Assembly: GCA_023388965.1 (NCBI GenBank)
Contig: JAEWFF010000067.1
Coordinates: forward strand, 38,135-102,134
Source: Pseudomonadota bacterium
GTDB taxonomy: Bacteria; Pseudomonadota; Alphaproteobacteria; Rhizobiales; Methylopilaceae
Direction of reading: 5' to 3'
Length of the DNA: 64,000 nucleotides
Part shown: positions 9,869 to 17,464 of the stretch, piece after piece
How positions within the stretch are numbered: position 1 is the first letter of the stretch
Layout: each line of letters opens with the position of its first letter
The notes under the pieces: model-generated
The model's database searches: none
Told to the model about the DNA's origin: nothing
The model's input: the letters and a program-made list of their open reading frames with translations, nothing else
Position numbers and translations under genes: made by a program

Positions 9869-10310
9869 CGGCTTCCCTTTTCAGATAGCGCGTTCTGACG
9901 ATCATGCGCGACAGATGCAGCCAGATGAACGTCGGTACGATGTAGAAGATCAGCGCGCCGGGCATCTGCTGATACCATTCCGGCCCCTGGATATGAGCGG
10001 CATTGACGGAGCCGAACACGACGACGGTGACCCAGAAGGCGAACACGGCAAGCCAGACGCGGAACACGGCGTGCCGCGTCAGCGGCTTTTCGCCGTCGAG
10101 CATGGCGTTAAAATCCTCGCGCCAGTTGAGGATGAAGAGCGAGGCGGCGATGGTGAGGACGGCCACCATCATCAAGAGCGGCGATTCCTTGGGCGCGGAT
10201 ACGCCATAGGCATGTTCCAGCACATACAATGCGCCGAGCCCGCTGACGCCCGTCAGAAGCCCGGCGGCAAACGCGACCATGAAATGGAGCGTGGAATTGT
10301 CGGCGTTCAC
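9852..10310 (-). CDS. Unidentified membrane protein between trpB and trpA
   Basis: I do not recognise this 152-aa protein. It has about four predicted transmembrane helices (around residues 8-32, 44-62, 84-105 and 118-138), with short charged loops (NWREDFNAMLDGEKPLTRH) and a basic C-terminus (RTRYLKREADVRAS). There is no signal peptide cleavage site or metal motif. The start codon overlaps the trpB stop by 4 bases (ATGA) and its 3' end overlaps trpA by 17 bases, so it is embedded in the operon. The frame is supported by hydrophobicity pattern, codon bias like its neighbours, and these overlaps. A link to tryptophan metabolism is suggested only by position. Confidence 0.8.
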   Translation of the reverse strand: MNADNSTLHFMVAFAAGLLTGVSGLGALYVLEHAYGVSAPKESPLLMMVAVLTIAASLFILNWREDFNAMLDGEKPLTRHAVFRVWLAVFAFWVTVVVFGSVNAAHIQGPEWYQQMPGALIFYIVPTFIWLHLSRMIVRTRYLKREADVRAS

Positions 10311-11518
10311 AGCGAGGTTCCGAGGATGTCGGCGACCTGCGGCACATCCTTGTCGCCGCGTCCGGACAGGTTGACCACCATCAGGTGATCCTTCGGCCGC
10401 TCGGGCGCGAGGTCTTTCAGCTTGGCCAGCGCGTGCGCGGATTCCAGCGCCGGGATGATGCCTTCGAGGCGCGAGAGCAGGCCGAAGGCCTCCAGCGCTT
10501 CCTCGTCGGTCGCGGTCAGGTATTTCGCGCGGCCCTGATCGGCGAGCCAGGCATGTTCCGGCCCGATGCCGGGGTAATCGAGCCCGGCGGAGATCGAATG
10601 GCCTTCCTCGATCTGGCCGTCCCCGTCCATCAGGAGATATGTACGATTGCCGTGCAGAACGCCCGGCCGCCCGCCATTGATGCTTGCGGCGTGCTCTTTG
10701 TCGAGGCCGTGGCCGGCCGCTTCGACGCCGAAAATCTCGATGTCCGGATCGTCGAGGAAGGGATGGAACAGGCCCATCGCGTTCGAGCCGCCGCCGACGC
10801 AGGCGAGCAGCGAATCGGGCAGGCGGCCCTCGGCCTGCTGCATCTGATCGCGCACTTCATTGCCGATGACGCACTGGAAATCGCGCACCATGGCCGGATA
10901 GGGGTGCGGGCCGGCGACCGTGCCGATGCAGTAGAAGGTGTCGGAGACGTTCGTCACCCAGTCGCGCAGCGCCTCGTTCATCGCGTCCTTGAGCGTACGT
11001 GCGCCGGACTGGACGGGCACGACCTCGGCGCCCAGCATCTTCATGCGGAAAACGTTCGGCGCCTGACGGGCGACATCGACCGCGCCCATATAGACGACGC
11101 ATTTCAGGCCGAAGCGCGCGCAGAGCGTTGCGGTGGCGACGCCGTGCTGGCCGGCACCGGTTTCGGCGATGACGCGCGGCTTGCCCATACGTTTGGCCAG
11201 AAGGATCTGGCCGAGCACATTGTTCACCTTGTGCGAGCCGGTATGGTTCAGCTCTTCGCGCTTCAGGTAGATTTTCGCGCCGCCAAAATGTTCGGTGAGG
11301 CGCTCGGCGAAATAGAGCGGCGAGGGGCGGCCGATATAATGCGCGCGATGATGCTCCATCTCGGCGTGATAGGCCGGATCGTTCTTCGCCTTCTCATAGG
11401 CCTCCTGCAGCGCAAGAATGTTCGGCATCAGGGTCTCGGCGACGAAGCGGCCGCCGTAAATACCGAAGCGCCCGTTCCGGTCGGGGCCGGAGCGCAAAGA
11501 ATTTGGCCTCTCGTTCAC
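10307..11518 (-). CDS. trpB: Tryptophan synthase beta chain
   Basis: PLP enzyme that condenses indole with serine to tryptophan. 403 aa; the PLP lysine is in HTGSHKVNN, the phosphate-binding loop appears as CVGGGSNAMG, and the catalytic Glu region is ETGAGQHG. The start at 11518 (MNERPNSLRSGPDRNGRFGI) overlaps the trpF stop by 4 bases. Standard length, with no anomalies except that a membrane gene rather than trpA follows directly. Confidence 0.97.
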   Translation of the reverse strand: MNERPNSLRSGPDRNGRFGIYGGRFVAETLMPNILALQEAYEKAKNDPAYHAEMEHHRAHYIGRPSPLYFAERLTEHFGGAKIYLKREELNHTGSHKVNNVLGQILLAKRMGKPRVIAETGAGQHGVATATLCARFGLKCVVYMGAVDVARQAPNVFRMKMLGAEVVPVQSGARTLKDAMNEALRDWVTNVSDTFYCIGTVAGPHPYPAMVRDFQCVIGNEVRDQMQQAEGRLPDSLLACVGGGSNAMGLFHPFLDDPDIEIFGVEAAGHGLDKEHAASINGGRPGVLHGNRTYLLMDGDGQIEEGHSISAGLDYPGIGPEHAWLADQGRAKYLTATDEEALEAFGLLSRLEGIIPALESAHALAKLKDLAPERPKDHLMVVNLSGRGDKDVPQVADILGTSL

Positions 11519-12177
11519 AGCACTTTCCTTTCGGCGGCGGCGCGCGCCGCCTGGATGAAGGCCCGTATCTTGCCGATGTCCTTGACGCCCGGCGCGCTTT
11601 CCACCCCGGACGAGACATCGACCGCTCCCGCGCGGGTGACGCGGACCGCCTCGCCGACATTATCGGGGGTGAGGCCACCGGAAAGCATGAAGCCGAGATC
11701 GGGGTCAAGATCGCGCAGAAGCGTCCAGTCGAACACCCGGCCATGCCCGCCGGGCCGGTCGGCGTCCCGGGGCGGCTTGGCGTCGAGAAGGACGCGGTTG
11801 GTTTCCGCAAGAAAGTAGGCCAGGGCGCCGAGATCTTCCTGCGTCGCGATCGGGATCGCCTTCCAGACTTCGGTGTCCCCATAGCGCGAATGGAAGCCGC
11901 GCAGGAATTCGCGCCCCTCCGAGCCGTGGAACTGGACCGCGTCCGGCTTAACCACATTCATGATCTCGTCGAGTTCGGCGGACGTCGGATCGACCACGAG
12001 CGCGACCCGTTTGGCGCTGCCCTCGGCATGGCGGGCGAGCCGTGCGCCCTCTTCGAGGGTCACGTTGCGCGGGCTCGGCGGAAAGAACACGAAGCCGACA
12101 TGATCGGCCCCGGCATCGAGCGCGGCACCCAAAGTCTCAAGGGTCTTCAGACCGCAGATTTTCACTTCGAGGGACAT
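11515..12177 (-). CDS. trpF: Phosphoribosylanthranilate isomerase
   Basis: Catalyses the Amadori rearrangement of phosphoribosylanthranilate in tryptophan synthesis. 220 aa from the ATG at 12177, which gives the family N-terminus MSLEVKICGL with the catalytic Cys in KICG. Further family segments are FVFFPPSPRNV and the phosphate-binding MLSGGLTPDNV. Ten upstream in-frame codons were rejected because the family starts just before KICG. First gene of the trpF-trpB-orf-trpA-accD-folC run; palindromic repeats separate it from lapA. Confidence 0.95.
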   Translation of the reverse strand: MSLEVKICGLKTLETLGAALDAGADHVGFVFFPPSPRNVTLEEGARLARHAEGSAKRVALVVDPTSAELDEIMNVVKPDAVQFHGSEGREFLRGFHSRYGDTEVWKAIPIATQEDLGALAYFLAETNRVLLDAKPPRDADRPGGHGRVFDWTLLRDLDPDLGFMLSGGLTPDNVGEAVRVTRAGAVDVSSGVESAPGVKDIGKIRAFIQAARAAAERKVL

Positions 12178-12220
12178 GGCGGAGGGATTACCGGGACGAG
12201 GGCGCAAGGTCGAGTCATCT

Positions 12221-12364
12221 CCCTCTCCCCGCTTGCGGGGAGAGGGCCGGGGTGAGGGGCCAGCGCTCTTGAAAAGCCCCTCACCCGGCGCTGCGCGCCG
12301 ACCTCTCCCCGTAAACGGGGCGAGGTAGACGGCGCCATCCCTTCGACACGGCTCAGGATGAGGT
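12221..12364. repeat. Extragenic palindromic repeats (families A and B) upstream of trpF
   Basis: A perfect 12-bp hairpin (CCCTCTCCCCGC / GCGGGGAGAGGG, 12221-12246), an inverted pair GGTGAGGGGC / GCCCCTCACC (12251-12285) and a second hairpin (12301-12326) form one family A unit. A family B unit (CTTCGACACGGCTCAGGATG) follows at about 12340-12360. The same families recur at 14137-14877, and family A recurs at 32247-32383. Confidence 0.75.
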
Positions 12365-12369
12365 TCGTA

Positions 12370-12714
12370 TTATCGCTGCTGGTAAGGCGCCGGCAGATTG
12401 CCCGCGCTGTCGGCCGCCTGCTGCCGGCGGAGCGCCTGAGCTTCCTGCTCCAGCCGCCGCACTTCGTGGCGCTGGTGGCGCGCCTCGCGGCGATAGCGCC
12501 CCTGCGCGAACCAGTCGGCCACGCCGCCGATGACGACACCGACGCCGACGGCGGCGAGAATGACGAGGAACAGCGGAAGCTGGATCGAGAAAGCAGGCGT
12601 GCCCGGCGAGAACGGATCGAGCGACAGGACGGCCGGTTCGCGGTTCGCCAGCGCGAAGAGAACGAGAAGCGCGGCCACCGGCACGATGACCACGACCATC
12701 AGAATCCTGCGCAC
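12370..12714 (-). CDS. lapA: LapA-domain inner-membrane protein
   Basis: A 114-aa protein with two transmembrane helices (about residues 4-23 and 47-68) and a cytoplasmic coiled-coil-prone basic tail (RHQRHEVRRLEQEAQALRRQQ), the layout of LapA (lipopolysaccharide assembly protein A, DUF1049). In gammaproteobacteria LapA works with LapB in controlling LPS synthesis; the role in alphaproteobacteria is less clear. Its place after ihfB and sppA is the conserved order in Rhizobiales. The symbol is a family name only; no LapB partner is in the window. Confidence 0.75.
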   Translation of the reverse strand: MRRILMVVVIVPVAALLVLFALANREPAVLSLDPFSPGTPAFSIQLPLFLVILAAVGVGVVIGGVADWFAQGRYRREARHQRHEVRRLEQEAQALRRQQAADSAGNLPAPYQQR

Positions 12715-12746
12715 GCCCCGTTCCTTCCGCTCAGCCGGTCTTCCGA

Positions 12747-13043
12747 TCAGGGGGCCGCGGCTTCGTCGCGGTTGAGCCGCGCCCGCATTTCCTTGCCGCT
12801 CTTGAAGAACGGCACGGACTTCTCCGAGACCGAAACCTTCTCGCCGGTGCGCGGATTGCGGCCCTCGCGCGCCGGTCGGCTCTTCACGGAGAAGGCGCCG
12901 AAGCCGCGGAGTTCCACCCGGTCCCCGCGGGCGAGTGCTTCCGAAATGGCGTCGAGAATCGCATTTACAACATTCTCGACGTCACGTTGATAGAGATGTG
13001 GATTGGCCGCGGCGACGCGTCCAACAAGTTCGGATTTGATCAC
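12747..13043 (-). CDS. ihfB: Integration host factor subunit beta
   Basis: DNA-bending nucleoid protein that pairs with IHF-alpha. 98 aa, the usual length. The N-terminal MIKSELVGRVAAANPHLYQRDVE and the DNA-contacting beta-arm with the intercalating proline (GRNPRTGEKVSVSEKSVPFF) are clear. Located between sppA and lapA downstream of rpsA, where ihfB is found in most proteobacteria. Confidence 0.95.
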   Translation of the reverse strand: MIKSELVGRVAAANPHLYQRDVENVVNAILDAISEALARGDRVELRGFGAFSVKSRPAREGRNPRTGEKVSVSEKSVPFFKSGKEMRARLNRDEAAAP

Positions 13044-13079
13044 GTTGCCCTACCCTAAGTCTAAGTGTCTTATGCACTT

Positions 13080-14054
13080 TTACGATTGAAGGGAAGGGTG
13101 CCAGATAGCGAGTAGCCCGTCAAGCGCGTGCAGGTCCAGGCTGGATGCTCCGCGGGCGCGAATCCGCGCGGCAAAAGCGGGAAATCCGGCGGCGTCGGCC
13201 AGCGCGGCGGCCGCCTCCTGCGCGAAGCCGAACGAGCCGAGCGCGCCGTCATTCGGCTTCCAGTCGCGTACGGGCAAATCCTTCGGGACGTCTTTGTTGG
13301 CGGCAAGCCAGTCGCGCGCCTGCGCCTCGCCGCCGATCTCGTCGATGAGGCCGAGTCCGAGCGCCTGATGGCCGGTGAAGGCGCGGCCGTCCGACACCTG
13401 ATCGAGCTTTTCGCCCGACAGATTGCGCCGCTCGGCGACCAGATTCTTGAACCAGCGGAACGAATCCATGATGAGGGATTGGAGCGCGGCGCGTTCGGCA
13501 TCCGTGGTCGGCGCGAACATGTCCGGCTTGGCTTTCAGCGGTGCGGAGCGCACCGCCTCCATCTTCACGCCGAGATTGCTCAGAAGGCCCGACAGATCGG
13601 GATATTGCGCGAGCACGCCGATCGAGCCCGTCAGCGAGGTTTCGCGCGAGACGATGCGGTCGGCGGCGAGCGCGGCGATATAGCCGCCGGACGCCGCGAC
13701 CGAGCCGATGACGGCGACGACCGGGCGCGTCTCGGCGACCTTGCGGATATCGGCGTAAAGCTCCTCGGACGCGGTGACGCCGCCGCCGGGGCTGTCGATC
13801 TCGATCAGCATGGCCTTGGCGCCGGATTTGCCGATAGCCTCGAACATTTTCTGCCGCTCGTCCGAGCCGAGGATGACGCCGTTCAGGTTGACCCGCGCGA
13901 TGTGGGCGGAATGCTTGCCGGGCACGAGGCCGGAAAAGCGCCAGCCGATCGCGACCACGGCGATGCCGGCAAGTGCGATCGCAAGGACGCGCCAGAAACT
14001 CGCGCGCCGGCGCAGGCGGCGGCGTTCGACAAGTGAGGCGGCGTCGAGGGACAT
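13080..14054 (-). CDS. sppA: Signal peptide peptidase SppA
   Basis: Membrane-anchored serine peptidase of family S49 that degrades cleaved signal peptides. 324 aa with one N-terminal transmembrane helix (about residues 23-43) and a single protease domain, the short SppA form. The nucleophile Ser sits in SVAASGGYIAAL and the general-base Lys in SAPLKAKPDMF; GSIGVLAQYPD and the GRAFTGHQALGLGLIDEIGG segments match the family. Followed by ihfB 36 bases downstream. Confidence 0.93.
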   Translation of the reverse strand: MSLDAASLVERRRLRRRASFWRVLAIALAGIAVVAIGWRFSGLVPGKHSAHIARVNLNGVILGSDERQKMFEAIGKSGAKAMLIEIDSPGGGVTASEELYADIRKVAETRPVVAVIGSVAASGGYIAALAADRIVSRETSLTGSIGVLAQYPDLSGLLSNLGVKMEAVRSAPLKAKPDMFAPTTDAERAALQSLIMDSFRWFKNLVAERRNLSGEKLDQVSDGRAFTGHQALGLGLIDEIGGEAQARDWLAANKDVPKDLPVRDWKPNDGALGSFGFAQEAAAALADAAGFPAFAARIRARGASSLDLHALDGLLAIWHPSLQS

Positions 14055-14252
14055 GATGAATCTCCGGAGTTTGAAGCAGTTTAGCGGGCGGCGGGAGAAA
14101 CTCCATCCCGGTCTGCCGGGTAGCAGCTCGAACCATTATCCTTCGAAACGGGCGCCGATTTCGGGTGTTCCCGAAATCGGATTCCAAAAGCCGACTTGGG
14201 CAGGCCTCCTCAGGATGAAGGACGGAAGTAACGATGGCGGCGCAGCGCGATA

Positions 14253-14296
14253 GCCATCTCCCGTTGGGAGATGGCGGACTCGGCCGACAGGCCGAG
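14253..14296. repeat. Family A palindrome
   Basis: Perfect stem GCCATCTCCC / GGGAGATGGC (14253-14275) followed by CTCGGCC / GGCCGAG (14279-14296). The second hairpin is repeated almost exactly at about 14676-14693. Confidence 0.7.
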
Positions 14297-14495
14297 CGGG
14301 GTGAGGGCGTATGGTCTCTCGGCTGCCGCATGTCCCGGACAAGCCGCGCCTCGCGCGGCGCGATCCGGGACCCATACGCCCGGTGGTGACGACAGGAACC
14401 GCCGCGTCTGTAATCATCCCGCACCGTCACGGAGTATGGATCCCGGACAGCGGCTCCGCCGCTTCCGGGATACGCTGTGGCAACAACCTTATTTC

Positions 14496-14611
14496 CCTCA
14501 TCCTGAGCCGGACTCGATGCGCTAGCATCGAGCCGTGTCGAAGGATGGCCGAGAGTCCGGTGCCTGCCGCCATCCTTCGACACGCGCACTTTGTGCGCGG
14601 CTCAGGATGAG
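14496..14611. repeat. Two inverted copies of family B repeat
   Basis: The element CATCCTTCGACACG...CTCAGGATGAG at 14568-14611 is an inverted copy of the one at 14496-14548, so the pair could form one long hairpin. Another copy lies at 14837-14877. Confidence 0.7.
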
Positions 14612-14647
14612 GGCCGGGATAGTACCGACAGCGGCGCAGCACGTTTC

Positions 14648-14785
14648 CCCTCTCCCGTTTACGGGAGAGGGTCGACTCGGCCGCAAGGCCGAGCGGGGTG
14701 AGGGGGAGTCACAGATACCAAACGCGTCGCATCCCCTCACCCGGTCACCTTCGGTGACTCGACCTCTCCCGCAGGCGGGAGAGGT
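14648..14785. repeat. Family A palindromes
   Basis: Perfect stems CCCTCTCCCGT / ACGGGAGAGGG (14648-14671), GTCACC / GGTGAC (14744-14758) and ACCTCTCCCGC / GCGGGAGAGGT (14762-14785). Confidence 0.75.
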
Positions 14786-14897
14786 GAAGAGAGCGTCTCT
14801 TCCGGGATATGCGATGTGCGAGCACCGAGTTCTCGACCATCCTTCGAGACGGCACTCCGCACCTCCTCAGGATGAGGATCGAGATTGCAGCAACAAA

Positions 14898-14922
14898 AAA
14901 CCCGGGCGCGGGGCCCGGGTTT
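14898..14922 (-). terminator. Rho-independent terminator of rpsA
   Basis: Perfect stem AAACCCGGGC / GCCCGGGTTT with a 5-base loop. On the minus strand a run of T follows the stem, 26 bases after the rpsA stop. Confidence 0.85.
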
Positions 14923-14947
14923 CTGATGTGTAACGACGGAGGGGCGA

Positions 14948-16678
14948 TCAGTCCTCCTTCTCCTCGCGCTGCTTGAGCGCCGCGCCGAGGATGTCGCCGA
15001 GCGAGGCGCCCGAATCGGTCGAGCCGTACTGGGCGATCGCTTCCTTCTCCTGCGCGACTTCATACGCCTTGATGGAGAGGTTGACCTTGCCGGTCTTCTT
15101 GTCGGCGGCGGTCACGCGCGCATCGACCTTCTGGCCGACCGAGAAGCGTTCCGGACGCTGGTCGTTGCGGTCACGCGCGAGATCGGCGCGGCGGATGAAC
15201 GCGGTCTGGCCGCCATCGACGATCTGGACCTCGATGCCGCCGTCCTCGATCTTCGTGACCTCGACGGTGACGACCGCATTCTTCCTCAACGCGCCGCCGC
15301 CCGACGCACCGGCCTCGCCGCCGCTCGCGGCGCCGCCTTCGGTGAGCTGCTTGATGCCGAGCGAGATGCGCTCCTTCTCGACATCGACGTCGAGAACGAC
15401 CGCCTTGACCATGTCGCCCTTCTTGTAGTCCTCGATCGCCTGCTCGCCCGGACGGCTCCAGTCGAGATCGGACAGATGGACCATGCCGTCGACATCGCCG
15501 TCGAGGCCCAGGAACAGGCCGAACTCGGTCTTGTTCTTGACCTCGCCCTCGACCTCGGTGCCGGGCGTGTACTTCTCGGCGAAGGCTTCCCACGGATTCT
15601 GCAGCGTCTGCTTCAGGCCGAGCGAGATGCGGCGCTTGGAGCTGTCGACTTCGAGCACCTGCACGTCGACTTCCTGCGAGGAGGAGACGATCTTGCCGGG
15701 GTGGACGTTCTTCTTGGTCCACGACATTTCGGACACGTGGATCAGGCCTTCGATGCCCGGCTCCAGCTCCACGAACGCGCCGTAATCGGTGATGTTGGTC
15801 ACGCGGCCCGTGAACTTCGTACCGACAGGGTACTTGGCCTCGATGCCTTCCCACGGATCGGCGAGAAGCTGCTTCATGCCGAGCGAGATGCGGTGCGTCT
15901 CGTGGTTGATCTTGATGATCTTGACCTTCACCGTCTGGCCGATGTTGAGCACTTCGGTCGGATGGTTGACGCGGCGCCACGCAATGTCGGTGACGTGGAG
16001 CAGGCCGTCGATGCCGCCGAGGTCAACGAACGCACCGTAATCGGTGATGTTCTTCACGACGCCGTCGATGATCTGGCCCTCTTCCAGGTTCTGGACGAGT
16101 TCCTGACGCTGTTCGGCTCGCGTCTCCTCGAGCACCGTGCGGCGTGAGACGACGATGTTGCCGCGGCGGCGGTCCATCTTCAGAATCTGGAACGGCTGCG
16201 GCATGCCCATCAGCGGGCCGACATCGCGCACCGGGCGGATATCGACCTGGCTGCGCGGCAGGAAGGCCACGGCGCCGTCGAGATCGACGGTGTAGCCGCC
16301 CTTGACCTGGTTGAAGATGACGCCTTCGACCTTCTCGTTGGCGTTGAAGGCCTCTTCGAGCTTGACCCAGCTCTCTTCGCGGCGGGCCTTGTCGCGGGAA
16401 ATGACGGCTTCACCGAGCGCGTTCTCGATGCGCTCAAGGTAAACCTCGACCTCGTCGCCGACGCTGAGGCCATGATCGCGGCCGTGGCCGCCGAATTCGC
16501 GGAGCGCGACGCGCCCTTCGGTCTTCAGACCGACATCGATGACTGCGACATCCTTTTCGATGGCGGTGACGGTGCCCTTGATGACGGAGCCTTCGGCGAG
16601 GTCCTGCTCGGCGAATGAGGCTTCCAGAAGGGCGGCAAAATCGTCGTGGAGTTTGGATTGATGGGCGACAGCGTTCAT
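14948..16678 (-). CDS. rpsA: 30S ribosomal protein S1
   Basis: mRNA-binding ribosomal protein with six OB-fold S1 repeats; the repeated signatures GAFVDLGGIDGLLHVTDI, GAFVELEPGIEGLIHVSEM and FGLFLGLDGDVDGMVHLSDL are clear. 576 aa from the ATG at 16678 (MNAVAHQSKLHDDFAALLE), a start typical of alphaproteobacterial S1. A Shine-Dalgarno-like AAGGAA lies about 12 bases upstream. The 22 extra in-frame codons upstream do not resemble the family. It is downstream of aroA-cmk, the conserved order in proteobacteria. Confidence 0.96.
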   Translation of the reverse strand: MNAVAHQSKLHDDFAALLEASFAEQDLAEGSVIKGTVTAIEKDVAVIDVGLKTEGRVALREFGGHGRDHGLSVGDEVEVYLERIENALGEAVISRDKARREESWVKLEEAFNANEKVEGVIFNQVKGGYTVDLDGAVAFLPRSQVDIRPVRDVGPLMGMPQPFQILKMDRRRGNIVVSRRTVLEETRAEQRQELVQNLEEGQIIDGVVKNITDYGAFVDLGGIDGLLHVTDIAWRRVNHPTEVLNIGQTVKVKIIKINHETHRISLGMKQLLADPWEGIEAKYPVGTKFTGRVTNITDYGAFVELEPGIEGLIHVSEMSWTKKNVHPGKIVSSSQEVDVQVLEVDSSKRRISLGLKQTLQNPWEAFAEKYTPGTEVEGEVKNKTEFGLFLGLDGDVDGMVHLSDLDWSRPGEQAIEDYKKGDMVKAVVLDVDVEKERISLGIKQLTEGGAASGGEAGASGGGALRKNAVVTVEVTKIEDGGIEVQIVDGGQTAFIRRADLARDRNDQRPERFSVGQKVDARVTAADKKTGKVNLSIKAYEVAQEKEAIAQYGSTDSGASLGDILGAALKQREEKED

Positions 16679-16840
16679 GTGGTGTCGTGTTCCTTCAGCA
16701 CCGGCGGTTCGTGTTGCGGATGCATCCCGGCTCGCCGGAAACATGACCTAAGCCCTGAAATTCAGGACCCGGGCCGGCGCTAAGAGCGGGTCGGGACGCG
16801 GTTCTCAGGTTCCGGGCTTTGCGGGCTGAATGGAGCCCTG

Positions 16841-17464
16841 TCAGGCGGATGCGGCGTCGACAATGGCGATGGCCGCCCGGAACGCGGCGTCTATATCCAT
16901 TTTGGTGGTGTCGAGCAAGGTTGCATCCTCGGCCTGCCTCAGCGGCGCGGATGCGCGATTGGTGTCGCGCTCGTCGCGGGCGCGGATATCGGCCAGAACC
17001 TCGTCATAGGTGATGGGGTCGCCGCGCCGCGCCAGCTCCTTGTGGCGGCGGCTGGCGCGCTCCTCGGCCGAGGCGGTCACGAACAGCTTCACATCGGCAT
17101 CCGGGCAGATGATCGTGCCGATATCGCGCCCGTCGAGCACCGCGCCTTCGGGCCGGGCCGCCAGCGCGCGCTGGAGCTGGACGAGGGCGGCGCGCACCAT
17201 GGGAAAGGCGGCGATCTTCGAGGCGGCCGCGCCCATTTCGGCGCCGCGCAGCTTCTCGTCGTCGAGATCGGAGAGGTCGAGCTTGCGGGCGGCGATGGCC
17301 GCCTCCGCCTCGTCGTCCAGCGGCTTGCCGGCATGGATGAGGTCGTAGGCGACCGCGCGATAAAGCAGGCCAGTGTCGAGGTGGCTCAGCCCGTAATGGG
17401 CGGCCAGGCGCTTGCCGAGCGTGCCCTTGCCGGAGGCGGCCGGCCCGTCGATGGCGATGATCAT
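16841..17464 (-). CDS. cmk: Cytidylate kinase
   Basis: Phosphorylates CMP and dCMP. 207 aa with P-loop IDGPAASGKGT at the N-terminus and the substrate segments LDTGLLYRAVA and DGRDIGTIICPDA. The start overlaps the aroA stop by 4 bases (ATGA), so the two are translationally coupled. Located between aroA and rpsA, as in most proteobacteria. Confidence 0.96.
   Translation of the reverse strand: MIIAIDGPAASGKGTLGKRLAAHYGLSHLDTGLLYRAVAYDLIHAGKPLDDEAEAAIAARKLDLSDLDDEKLRGAEMGAAASKIAAFPMVRAALVQLQRALAARPEGAVLDGRDIGTIICPDADVKLFVTASAEERASRRHKELARRGDPITYDEVLADIRARDERDTNRASAPLRQAEDATLLDTTKMDIDAAFRAAIAIVDAASA

Larger units (their letters stand above)
14055..14897. other. Non-coding region of dispersed repeats
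   Basis: An 840-base interval without a supportable gene. It is filled by extragenic palindromes of three families: A (14253-14296, 14648-14700, 14744-14785), B (14137-14221, 14496-14548, 14568-14611, 14837-14877) and C (14332-14377, 14434-14473). Open frames here are repetitive and arginine/serine rich and were not called. Confidence 0.7.

Noticed and set aside
10385..11818. Open frame on the plus strand opposite trpB and trpF
   Set aside because: The minus-strand genes carry full catalytic motifs; the plus-strand translation does not.
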